Program-made: the position numbers and the translations under genes | Part shown: positions 16,921-25,675 of the stretch, one piece after another | Numbering within the stretch: the stretch's first letter is position 1 | Layout of the letters: every line of letters starts with the position of its first letter | From: Sandaracinus amylolyticus | Lineage (GTDB): Bacteria > Myxococcota_A > Polyangia > Polyangiales > Sandaracinaceae | Assembly (NCBI RefSeq): GCF_000737325.1 | Contig: NZ_CP011125.1 | Coordinates: forward strand, 7,626,001 to 7,690,000 | Reading direction: 5' to 3' | Length of the DNA stretch: 64,000 nucleotides | Notes under the pieces: model-generated | Database searches by the model: none | Told to the model about the DNA's origin: nothing | Seen by the model: the letters and a program-made list of their open reading frames with translations, nothing else

Positions 16921-19900
16921 TCAGCCGATGGCGCGCAGCGCCGCGCCGAGCGCCTCGCTCTGCGCGACCGCGCGGTCGAGCGCGGGCGCGATCGCGATGC
17001 GCCCACCGGGCATGCGCCGCACCACGATCCCGCGCGCGCGCAGCGCGTCGGCGATCGCGTCGCGCCGCTCACCGAGCTCGACGACGCGATAGAGCCCCGC
17101 ACCGTGCGCGCTCGTGCCCGCGAGCGCCGCGTCGAGCGCGCTCGCGCCCGCCGCGACGTCGACCTTGCGTGCCGCGCGCAGCTGATGATGCATCTGGATC
17201 AGCGAGAGCTCGTCGCCGTCCCACGTGCTCACGAACGTCATCGGCGTCGCGACCCAGAGCGACTTGCCGACGTGCACCATGCCGAGCTGCCCGCCGGTCC
17301 ACCACACGCGCGCGTCGGGCACGAGCTCCCACGACGCGCTCGCGAACGCGCCCGCGCCGCTGCGGTAGTACGCGCCCGCGGTCTCGACGCTCACGATCGG
17401 CACGCCGGTCTCGGCGCGCAGCCGCGCGAGGGCATGCACGAATGCATGGCTCAGCACCCGGCCCGTGCGCTCCTGCATGGGCTCCACCACGATGCCCAGC
17501 ACGTTCGCGGGCCCACCGGCCGCGGCGATCGCGGCGCGCAGCGCGGCCTCGCTCTCCGCGTCACCGGCGCTCGCGGGGTGGGGCACCCGCGGCCACTCGA
17601 AGAGCGCGGGCCCCATCGCGTGCACCTCGGGATCGCTGATCGATCGCGCGCACGCGCTGGTGTGACCGACGTACGCGCCCTCGAGCGAGATCACGACGCG
17701 CGCGCCCTTGCGGTGCCAGCGCAGCATCCGGATCGTCTTGTCGATTGCCTCGTCGCGCCCCGACGCGAGATAGACGTGCGGCAGATCCGGGCACAGCGCG
17801 GCGACGTGCTCGATCGCGCGCACCGCGGGCGGCGTCACGTAGTTGAGCAGCGTGATCTTGTCGACGGTCGCGCCCCACACGATGCCCTCGCGCTCCGCGC
17901 GCACCAGCGTCGCGGGCGGCGCGGCGAACGGCGCGACGAGGCCGCTCGCGAGATCGACGACGCTCTCGTTCGTCGCCGGAACGCCACCCTCGACGGCGAT
18001 CGGCCCGAGCGGCTGGCGGTAATAACGCGCGCGCGCGTCCTCGCCGTACTGGTTCTCGAGCGTCACCGCGGTGAACGCGCCGAACGAGTCGTTGAGGCGC
18101 ACCATCGCGTCCGCGTGGCCGAGCCGGTTGCGCCCGGTGCACCAGCGATAACGCGGCGAGCCGTCGGGCCGCTTCATCGCGCGCGCGTGCTCGAGCTGCG
18201 CGGCCTTGAGCCGACGCCCGATGCCCGTGCCCTGCAGCTTCGGATCGACCGTCAGCGCGAGGCTGTAGATCGTGTCGCCGCGACCGCGCGCGGGATCACG
18301 ATCGGGCCCCGACACGTCGGGCACGCGCTCGATCGGCGCCGCCATCGCGTAGCCGACGAGCGTCCACACCTCGCCGTCCTTGCGCTCCGCGAGCACCACG
18401 ACGCCATCGGCGTCCTCGAAGCCGAGGCGCAGCCGGTGCTCGGGGTCGCGGCGTGCCGGCTCGTACACCTGCTCCTCGAGCGCGAGGATCGGCGGCAGCA
18501 ACGCCTCGACCTCGTCGGGCGCGGCGCGCCGGATGCGCACCTCGGGCTGCGCGGGGCGCGGCGGCGGCGCGAGCTCGTGCCACTCCGGCGCCTTCTCGTG
18601 CGGGTGCGCGTCGAGCCACGCGAGCGACTGGTGCACGACGCGGAACACCGCGTCGACGTCGTGCTCCTCGAAGCTCGCGTTGAGGCGGTAGCGCACCGTG
18701 CGATCGCCCGCCGCGAACGCGATCGCGCCGCGCCAGAAGCGCTGCCCGAGGTACGCGTCGAGCTCCGCGGGCGTCTCGAGATCGAACGCGAACGCGAAGC
18801 CGCACGCGCGCACGCAGCGGATGCGGTGGCCCCAGCGCCGCTCGAGCTCGGGGATCCGCGCGCGCACCATCGCCTCGACGCGCGCACCGTCGCCGCCGGT
18901 CGCGAGCATCGACGCGTGGAGGCGACCGCGGATCAGCGACGCCGCGAACGCCTGCGTCGGCTCGGGATCGGCGAACCGGGTCATCACCACGCCGACCTGC
19001 GCGCGCTTCGCGAAGGTCACGCAGTCGGGCGTGTCCGCGTGCCCGTCCGCGTCGACGAGCCCGAAGCGTCGATGCCACGCGAACGAGCCGCCGAGCCCGA
19101 AGCCGCACTGCACCTCGTCCATCACGAGCGGCACGCCGAGCGCGCGCGTCACGAGCCGCAGCCCGTGATGGAAGCGCGAGGTCGCGTAGCGATCGCCGCC
19201 CTCGCTCTGCATCGGCTCGACGATCACGACGAAGTGCTCGTGCCGCAGCAGCGTGTCGACGACGACCGCGAGGGACTCGACCTCCGCGCGCAGCAGCGGG
19301 TCGTCGCTGTTGCCGAACCGAGCGCGCAGCGCCTGCGCGTCACCGCGCGCGCAGACGTCGCGCCAGCCCGCGGGCTCGTCGGGCTCGCCGTCGTTGGGCG
19401 TGCCCCAGAGCGGCCACGGCGCGAACGTCGCTTCGTACCCAGCGATCTCGAAGGGCGTGCGCTTGCTCGGCGAGTGCGTCGCGTGCAGCGCGAAGAGCGT
19501 GCGCCCGTGGAAGCTTCCGTCGAACGCGAGCACACGCGGCCCGCGATCCTTCGCGTGCAGACGCGCGAGCGCGAGCGCCTTCTCGTTCGCCTCGGCCCCG
19601 CTCCCCGCGAAGCACACCGTCGGCAGCCCGGGCACGAGCGCGCGCAGCGTCTGCGCGAAGTGCTCGGCCGCGCGCTGGCCCGCGCCGTCGAGCTCCGACG
19701 TCGGCAGCGTCACGTCGTGGGCGCGCAGCATCGTGTCGCCCCACTCGCCCTCGACGTACGCGCGCACGAGATTCTCGTGCGAGAAGCCGAACGGCATCGT
19801 CGCGGTCTGGCTCATCGCGTCGATCACCGAGAGCGGCGTGGGATCGACGCTGACCATGAACGGCCCGTGCGAGCGCACGTGATCGAACACGAGCTGCTTC

Positions 19901-21549
19901 TTCTCGCGCGGCACGCGATCGCCCGCGTAGAGCCGCTCGACCCACTTCGTGCTCTCGGGCACGGCGCCGCCCTTCGGGCGCACGATGCGCATCGGGCGCG
20001 CGTCGGCGCTCGGCGTGCGGTTCGCCTCGGCGCGCTCCTCCGCGTCGTGCATCGCCTCGAGCCGATCGAGATCGTGCGGCGGCAGCGCGCGCGCGATCGC
20101 GGCGTGGGTCGCCATCGAGAGCACCGAGTTGCTCTGCACCGCGACCGGGATCGCGAGGTTGCGCGGCGCGAACGAGCCCGCGGGGCGGAAGTTGCCGCTG
20201 CGCCCGGTGCCGCCGAACGGGAGGCGCGGCGACGCCTGGTTCGTGCTGCGGTTGCGGTTGAGGATCCCGCAGCGCGTCTCGCGGTAGTAGCGATCGAAGC
20301 GCGCGTCGCTCGACGTGAACACGCTGTTCGCGAAGCCGTACGGCGACGCGTTCAGCACCGCGATCGCCTCGTCGTCGTTCTCGACGATCTCGACCCCGAC
20401 GTCGGGCCCGAAGAGCTCGGTGTCGGTGTAGCCCGGCACGTCGTGCACGCCCTCGGGGAGCAGGTGCACCGAGCCGCTGCGATAGAGCCCGCCGGGCAGG
20501 CGCTTCCCCTCGACCACCACGTCGGCGCCCGCGCGCACCGCGCACGCCATCGCGGCCTCGAGCTTGTCGCGCCCCGCGCGCGTCGCCATGGGCCCCGCGA
20601 ACGCGCTCGCGTCGTCGGGATCGCCGAACCGCAGCGCGCTCACGATCTTGCGCAGCGCGTCGATCAGCGGCCTCGCGAGCGAGCGGTGCACGAGCACACG
20701 ATCGGTGCAGGTGCAGCGCTGACCGGTCGTGAGGTACGCGCCGACCGCGATCTCGTGCGCGGCCTGACGCACGTCCGCGTCCTCGCACACGATCACCGTG
20801 TTCTTCCCGCCCATCTCGAGCGCGACGAGCATCTCCGGCTTGTCGAGCGCGGCCTCGCTGATGCGGCGACCGACGGGCCAGCTGCCGGTGAACGCGAGCC
20901 CGTGCACGTCGGGGTGCGCGACCATCGCCGCGCCGGTCGGGCCGCGCCCCTGCACGACGTTCAGGACGCCGGGCGGGAGCCCCGCCTCGTGCGCCGCCTC
21001 GGCGTAGCGGATCCCACAGAGGGGAGCCGTCTCACTGGGCTTCATGACGACCGTGTTTCCGAGCAGGAGCGCGGGAACTACGTGTGCGTGGCAGAGATGA
21101 AGGGGGAAGTTGAAGGGGCCGATCACCCCGACGACTCCATGCGGATGCCAGCGCAGCGCCTCGTTCGGGAAGCCGGGCAGCGGCCCGTCGCGCAGATCGG
21201 ATCGGATCTGCGCCGCGACGAGATCGAAACGTCCGATCAGCGAGTCGATCTCGACCCGCGCCTCCGATCGGATCTTGCCGATCTCCTTCACCACCGCGTC
21301 GGCCAGGTGCTCCTTCTGCGCGACGATCACGGCGCGGAAGCGGTGCAGCGCGGCGAGGCGATCGTCGAACGAGCGTCGCGACCACGCGACCTGCGCGTCC
21401 TTCGCCGCCGCGACCGCGTCGGCGACGCGCTCGGCGCTCCACGCGGTCTGCACGACGGGCTCGCCGTCGCGCGCGGGGTTCTCGGAGATCAGGGGCTCGC
21501 CAGAGGGCGGAACGAAGCGTCCGCCGATGTAGTCGCCAGGGATCGGCAT
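16921..21549 (-). CDS. Four-domain fusion: aldehyde dehydrogenase - class III aminotransferase - GNAT - aminotransferase-like pseudo-domain
   Basis: A 1542-residue cytoplasmic polypeptide. Residues ~1-470: NAD(P)-dependent aldehyde dehydrogenase close to AstD (GVIGPFNFPLHL, Glu245 in ALEMGGKN, nucleophile Cys279 in TTGQRCTCTDR). ~520-990: fold-type I class III aminotransferase (FAGSGAEANEKAL, Asp811 in MDEVQCGFG, Schiff-base Lys848 in FAKRAQVG, resembling L-lysine 6-aminotransferase). ~1005-1180: GNAT (VDPKLQGTGIGRRLKAAQ). ~1210-1542: a second aminotransferase fold whose PLP sites read VETAGAYYR and WWTGGQLGM, so both the Asp and the Lys are gone. ATG 21549 is chosen over an upstream frame extension. 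It probably processes lysine/ornithine-type amino acids; divergent from the NRPS. Confidence 0.85.
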   Translation of the reverse strand: MPIPGDYIGGRFVPPSGEPLISENPARDGEPVVQTAWSAERVADAVAAAKDAQVAWSRRSFDDRLAALHRFRAVIVAQKEHLADAVVKEIGKIRSEARVEIDSLIGRFDLVAAQIRSDLRDGPLPGFPNEALRWHPHGVVGVIGPFNFPLHLCHAHVVPALLLGNTVVMKPSETAPLCGIRYAEAAHEAGLPPGVLNVVQGRGPTGAAMVAHPDVHGLAFTGSWPVGRRISEAALDKPEMLVALEMGGKNTVIVCEDADVRQAAHEIAVGAYLTTGQRCTCTDRVLVHRSLARPLIDALRKIVSALRFGDPDDASAFAGPMATRAGRDKLEAAMACAVRAGADVVVEGKRLPGGLYRSGSVHLLPEGVHDVPGYTDTELFGPDVGVEIVENDDEAIAVLNASPYGFANSVFTSSDARFDRYYRETRCGILNRNRSTNQASPRLPFGGTGRSGNFRPAGSFAPRNLAIPVAVQSNSVLSMATHAAIARALPPHDLDRLEAMHDAEERAEANRTPSADARPMRIVRPKGGAVPESTKWVERLYAGDRVPREKKQLVFDHVRSHGPFMVSVDPTPLSVIDAMSQTATMPFGFSHENLVRAYVEGEWGDTMLRAHDVTLPTSELDGAGQRAAEHFAQTLRALVPGLPTVCFAGSGAEANEKALALARLHAKDRGPRVLAFDGSFHGRTLFALHATHSPSKRTPFEIAGYEATFAPWPLWGTPNDGEPDEPAGWRDVCARGDAQALRARFGNSDDPLLRAEVESLAVVVDTLLRHEHFVVIVEPMQSEGGDRYATSRFHHGLRLVTRALGVPLVMDEVQCGFGLGGSFAWHRRFGLVDADGHADTPDCVTFAKRAQVGVVMTRFADPEPTQAFAASLIRGRLHASMLATGGDGARVEAMVRARIPELERRWGHRIRCVRACGFAFAFDLETPAELDAYLGQRFWRGAIAFAAGDRTVRYRLNASFEEHDVDAVFRVVHQSLAWLDAHPHEKAPEWHELAPPPRPAQPEVRIRRAAPDEVEALLPPILALEEQVYEPARRDPEHRLRLGFEDADGVVVLAERKDGEVWTLVGYAMAAPIERVPDVSGPDRDPARGRGDTIYSLALTVDPKLQGTGIGRRLKAAQLEHARAMKRPDGSPRYRWCTGRNRLGHADAMVRLNDSFGAFTAVTLENQYGEDARARYYRQPLGPIAVEGGVPATNESVVDLASGLVAPFAAPPATLVRAEREGIVWGATVDKITLLNYVTPPAVRAIEHVAALCPDLPHVYLASGRDEAIDKTIRMLRWHRKGARVVISLEGAYVGHTSACARSISDPEVHAMGPALFEWPRVPHPASAGDAESEAALRAAIAAAGGPANVLGIVVEPMQERTGRVLSHAFVHALARLRAETGVPIVSVETAGAYYRSGAGAFASASWELVPDARVWWTGGQLGMVHVGKSLWVATPMTFVSTWDGDELSLIQMHHQLRAARKVDVAAGASALDAALAGTSAHGAGLYRVVELGERRDAIADALRARGIVVRRMPGGRIAIAPALDRAVAQSEALGAALRAIG

Positions 21550-21644
21550 GGAGCCGCGGAGTCTACCCCCGGCGAAACGCACGGGCCCGCGATGCGAGGC
21601 GCGTCGCGAGGCATCTCTCACGGAGCGATCCAGGAGGTCGATCG
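21550..21644. promoter_or_regulatory. Divergent promoter region of fusion enzyme and NRPS
   Basis: These 95 bases separate the two start codons of the oppositely transcribed large genes and must hold both promoters. A strong ribosome-binding site AGGAGGT (21632-21638) lies 6 bases before the NRPS ATG. No clear -35/-10 or palindrome is visible. Shared control is inferred from the arrangement. Confidence 0.5.
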
Positions 21645-24600
21645 ATGAGCGCCGTCACGCTCGCCGGCGACGCCGCGCACGCGCTCGACGTCGTGCTCCG
21701 CGCACGCGAGCACGAGGCCGCGGGCGACGTCGAGTTCCCGCTGACGCCGACCCAGCACGCGATGCTGGTGCACAGCCTGCGCGCGAGCGCGGCCGGCGTG
21801 GAGATCGAGCAGCTCGTGGTGCAGCTGCCCGAGGCGATCGACGTCGCGCGCATGCGCGCGGCGTGGACCTGGGGCGTCGACCGCTTCGAGGCGCTGCGCA
21901 CGCATTTCGTGTGGCACGACGGCGAGCCGCGGCAGCGCGTGGTCGCGCGCGCGACGCTGCCCTTCGAGCACACGAGCACCGATGATCTCGTGCGCTTCCT
22001 CGCCGAGGATCGCGCGCGCGGCGTGGACCTCGGTCACGCGCCGGGCGCGCGCGTGACGCTGCTCTCCCGAGGGCCGCTCGATCACACGCTCGTCTTCACG
22101 TTCCACCACGCGCTGCTCGACGGTCGCTCGTTCACCCGCGTGCTGCGCGAGGTCATGCAGCGCTACGACGAGGGCGAGACCTACGATCCGCCCCGCCCGC
22201 CCTCGATGCGCGCGCACTGCGAGCACCTCGCGACGCGCGACCTCTCCGCGGATCGCGCCTTCTGGAGCGAGCACCTGCGCGGCTTCGGCGAGCCCACACC
22301 GCTCCCGGGGTCACGCGCGACCGCGGAGCTCGGCGCGCGACACGTCGAGCTCGAGGCGCGGCTCGGCGCGAGCACCACGTCGCGCCTCGTCGAGCTCGGC
22401 GTGCAGCACGGGTTCACGCTCGCGAACGCGGTGCAGGCGGCGTGGGCGATCGTGCTCGCGCGTCACGCGCGAGAAGACGACGTGTGCTTCGGATCCACGC
22501 GCGCCGCGCGCCACGGCACCGTGCCCGAGGCGCTCGAGGCCGTGGGCTGCCTCATCCACACCACGCCGCTCCGCGTCGCGGTCGCGCCCGATCGCGAGCT
22601 GCTCGCGGTGCTGCGTGATCTCCGCGCGTTCGGCCTCGCGGTGCGCGCGCACGAGCACGCGCCGCTCACGTCGATCCGCGAGTGGACGGGCCTGCCCGCG
22701 AGCACGCCGCTCTTCGAGAGCCTCGTCGTGTTCGAGCGCTACCTCGTCGATCGCGAGCTGCGCGCGCTCGGCGGCGCGTGGAGCGCGCGCCGGGTGAGCG
22801 TGCACGAGCAGAGCGAGCCTCCGCTCGTGCTCGCCGCCTATCAGGATCGCGACGATCTGATCCTGAAGCTCGAGCACGACCCCGCGCGCTTCGATCCCGA
22901 CGTGATCGCCTACGTGCTCGATCACGTCGTCGCGATCCTCCGCGGCATCGCGGAGCGCCCGCAGGCGCGCGTCGGCGAGCTCGTGATGATCGGCGAGGAC
23001 GAGCAGCGCGTCCTGCTCGCGCTCGCGGGCGGCGACGGCGCGCGGATGCCCTGCGACGCCACCACGATCACCGCCGCGATCGCCGACGTCGCCCGCCGTG
23101 CCCCCGACGCGCTCGCGCTCACCGGGGTGTCCTTCGCGCAGCTCGATCGCGACGCGGGCGTCCTCGCCGCGCGCCTCGCCCACGAGGGCGTCGCCCCGGG
23201 CGACGTCGTCGCGGTGTCGGTCCCTCGCGGCCGGCACCTCGCGATCGCCCTCCTCGGCGTGCTGCGCGCCGGCGCGGTCTACCTCCCGATCGATCGCGAG
23301 TGGCCGCGCGAGCGCGTCGCGATGGTGCTCGAGGATGCCGGCGCGAAGCGCGTGATCGTCGACGCCCGCACCCGCGATGCGTTCACCGCGCACCCGTGCC
23401 TCGCGATCGACGAGCCCACGTCGCTCGATCCCATCGCCCCGATCGCGCTCGACCCCGACGCGCCCGCGACGCTGATCTACACGTCGGGCTCGACGGGCCG
23501 CCCCAAGGGCGTGCTCGTCCCGCACCGCGCGCTGCTCGCCCATGCGCGCGCGATCGTCCCCGCGTACACGCTCGACGCGCGCGACCGCTGCCTGCAGTTC
23601 ACCTCGCCGAGCTTCGACGTCTCGCTCGAGGAGATGCTGCCCACCTGGCTCGCCGGCGCGTGCGTCGTGCCGCGCAGCGAGCACGCGTCCTCGTCGATCG
23701 ACGCGTTCCTCGTCGAGCTCGAGCGCCACGCGGTCACGGTCGTGAACGTGCCGAGCGCGTTCTTCACCGAGGTCGCGCTGCACCTGCGCGATCACGACCG
23801 CACGCTGCCCGCGTGCGTGCGCCTCGTGATCGTCGGCGGCGAGCGACCGAGCGCGCGCGCCTACGCCACCTGGCGCGCCCAGCACCCCGACGTGCGGTTC
23901 GTGAACGCCTACGGCCCGACCGAGGTCACGATCACCAGCACGCTGCACGATCCCGGCGCCGCGACGCCGAGCGAGCTCCCGATCGGACGCCCGCTCGGCA
24001 CCTGCCGCGCGTACGTGCTCGACGCGGGCGGACAGCTCGCACCGCGCGGCGCGATCGGCGAGCTCGCGCTCTCGGGCCCGCAGGTCGCGCTCGGCTACCA
24101 CGCGCGCCCCGAGCTCACCGCCGCGCGCTTCGTCCCCGATCCGTTCGCGCCCGGCGCGACGATGATGCGCACCGGCGATCTCGTGCGCTGGAGCGCGCGC
24201 GGCGAGCTCGAGATCCTCGGCCGCGCCGACGAGCAGCTCAAGATCCGCGGCTTCCGCATCGAGCCGGGCGAGATCGAGTCGGTGCTGCGCGCCGATGCGC
24301 GCGTGCGCGACGTCGTCGTGGGCGCGCGCCCCGATGCGTCGGGCGCCCTGCGCCTCGTCGCGTGGGTCGTGCTGCACGATCACGAGCTCGATCCCGCCCT
24401 CCTCCGCGCGACCTGCGAGGCATCGCTGCCCGGGTCGATGATCCCCTCGGCGTTCGTGCGCATCGACGCGCTCCCGATCACGCCGAGCGGAAAGGTCGAT
24501 CGCCGCGCCCTGCCCTCTCCCGAGCTCGGCACCGCGCCCCGCGCGCGCCGCGACGACCCGCCCGAGGGCGCGTTCGAGACGTGGATCGCCGCGCTCTTCT

Positions 24601-25586
24601 GCGAGCTGCTCGGGGTGCCGGAGGTCGGCGCGAACGAGAGCTTCTTCGAGCTCGGCGGGCACTCGCTGCTCGCGGTGCGCCTCCTCTCGAAGCTCTCGGC
24701 GCGCGGGCCCATCGAGCTCGGCACGATCTTCCGCGCTCCCACCGTGCGCGCCCTCGCGCGCGCCATCGAGAACGGCACGAGCAGCACCGACGCGACGCTC
24801 GTCCCGCTGAACGCGCGGGCGCGCGAGCCGCTCGATCCCGCGCGCGCGCCCTTCTTCCTGCTCTGCGGCGTGCAGCTCTACGCCGCGCTCGGCGACGCGA
24901 TGTCCGGCGATCGCGCCGTCTTCGGCGGCCTGCTCGCGTGCGAGGCCGACGTCGTCGGCCCGCCGCTCGACGTGCAGGCGATGGCGCCGGTCTACCTCGC
25001 GCGCATCCGCGCGCTCCAGCCGCACGGCCCGTACCTGCTGGGCGGCGTCTCGTTCGGCGGCGTCGTCGCGTACGAGGTCGCGCAGCGCCTGCGCGCGCTC
25101 GGCGAGCGCGTCGAGCTGCTCGTGCTCCTCGACACGATCCTCCCGCGCGGCCTGCACAGGGCCGGCGTCCTCGGCCGCGCCCGCACGCACCTCGAGCGGC
25201 TCCGCGACCCGCGCGCGTTCCTCGCGCACGTGCACGCCGCGATCACCCAGCGCCTCGTGCGTCGCACCGAGACCCCCGCCGCCGCGATCGATCCCGGCGC
25301 CCTCACGACCGAGGCCATCGACGCGATCCGCGACGAGCGCTTCCGCGCCGCCGCCGAGCGGCACGACCCGACGATGCGCCCCTACGAAGGCCCCGCGCTC
25401 GTCTTCACCGCGCGCCATCGCCGCGTGTTCCCCGGCGATCGCGTCGACCGCGACCTCGGGTGGACCTCACTCCTGCGCGGCCGCGTCGCGTACCACCCGG
25501 TCGACGGCAACCACCTCACGATCCTGCGCGAGCCCGGCGCGAGCGAGATCGCGCGCGTGCTGCGCGAGCGCCTCCAGAACATCTGA
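21645..25586 (+). CDS. Stand-alone NRPS module (C-A-T-TE)
   Basis: A 1313-residue non-ribosomal peptide synthetase. Condensation domain ~28-450 with intact HHALLDG (154-160). Adenylation domain ~470-955 with IYTSGSTGRPKGV, NAYGPTE, RTGDLVRW, GRADEQLKIRGFRIEPGEIE and Lys950 in ITPSGKVDRR. Carrier domain with phosphopantetheine Ser1007 in FFELGGHSLLAV. Thioesterase with Ser1136 in GGVSFGG and a C-terminal DGNHLTI His. My hand-aligned specificity residues are D658 V659 E662 N701 I729 G731 A755 I763 T764 K950. The acidic E662 suggests a basic amino acid. One complete module with its own release domain should make an N-acyl amino acid or short conjugate. Confidence 0.93.
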   Translation: MSAVTLAGDAAHALDVVLRAREHEAAGDVEFPLTPTQHAMLVHSLRASAAGVEIEQLVVQLPEAIDVARMRAAWTWGVDRFEALRTHFVWHDGEPRQRVVARATLPFEHTSTDDLVRFLAEDRARGVDLGHAPGARVTLLSRGPLDHTLVFTFHHALLDGRSFTRVLREVMQRYDEGETYDPPRPPSMRAHCEHLATRDLSADRAFWSEHLRGFGEPTPLPGSRATAELGARHVELEARLGASTTSRLVELGVQHGFTLANAVQAAWAIVLARHAREDDVCFGSTRAARHGTVPEALEAVGCLIHTTPLRVAVAPDRELLAVLRDLRAFGLAVRAHEHAPLTSIREWTGLPASTPLFESLVVFERYLVDRELRALGGAWSARRVSVHEQSEPPLVLAAYQDRDDLILKLEHDPARFDPDVIAYVLDHVVAILRGIAERPQARVGELVMIGEDEQRVLLALAGGDGARMPCDATTITAAIADVARRAPDALALTGVSFAQLDRDAGVLAARLAHEGVAPGDVVAVSVPRGRHLAIALLGVLRAGAVYLPIDREWPRERVAMVLEDAGAKRVIVDARTRDAFTAHPCLAIDEPTSLDPIAPIALDPDAPATLIYTSGSTGRPKGVLVPHRALLAHARAIVPAYTLDARDRCLQFTSPSFDVSLEEMLPTWLAGACVVPRSEHASSSIDAFLVELERHAVTVVNVPSAFFTEVALHLRDHDRTLPACVRLVIVGGERPSARAYATWRAQHPDVRFVNAYGPTEVTITSTLHDPGAATPSELPIGRPLGTCRAYVLDAGGQLAPRGAIGELALSGPQVALGYHARPELTAARFVPDPFAPGATMMRTGDLVRWSARGELEILGRADEQLKIRGFRIEPGEIESVLRADARVRDVVVGARPDASGALRLVAWVVLHDHELDPALLRATCEASLPGSMIPSAFVRIDALPITPSGKVDRRALPSPELGTAPRARRDDPPEGAFETWIAALFCELLGVPEVGANESFFELGGHSLLAVRLLSKLSARGPIELGTIFRAPTVRALARAIENGTSSTDATLVPLNARAREPLDPARAPFFLLCGVQLYAALGDAMSGDRAVFGGLLACEADVVGPPLDVQAMAPVYLARIRALQPHGPYLLGGVSFGGVVAYEVAQRLRALGERVELLVLLDTILPRGLHRAGVLGRARTHLERLRDPRAFLAHVHAAITQRLVRRTETPAAAIDPGALTTEAIDAIRDERFRAAAERHDPTMRPYEGPALVFTARHRRVFPGDRVDRDLGWTSLLRGRVAYHPVDGNHLTILREPGASEIARVLRERLQNI

Positions 25587-25675
25587 CCCCAGCGCACTGG
25601 GGACGACCGTCCCCGCTCTGCGCCGAGTGCGCACGGCGTTGCTGCATCGATCCATCACGATTCGTGTAGGATCGT

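Noticed and set aside
17104-21648. Very long open frame (about 1500 codons) on the + strand opposite the fusion enzyme
   Set aside because: Arg/Ala/His-rich low-complexity translation with no motifs; it is the antisense shadow of a well-supported enzyme and is open only because stops are rare at this GC.
22311-25418. Long open frame (about 1000 codons) opposite the NRPS
   Set aside because: The NRPS frame carries every core motif; the antisense reading is Arg/Ala/Glu-rich and has no domain.
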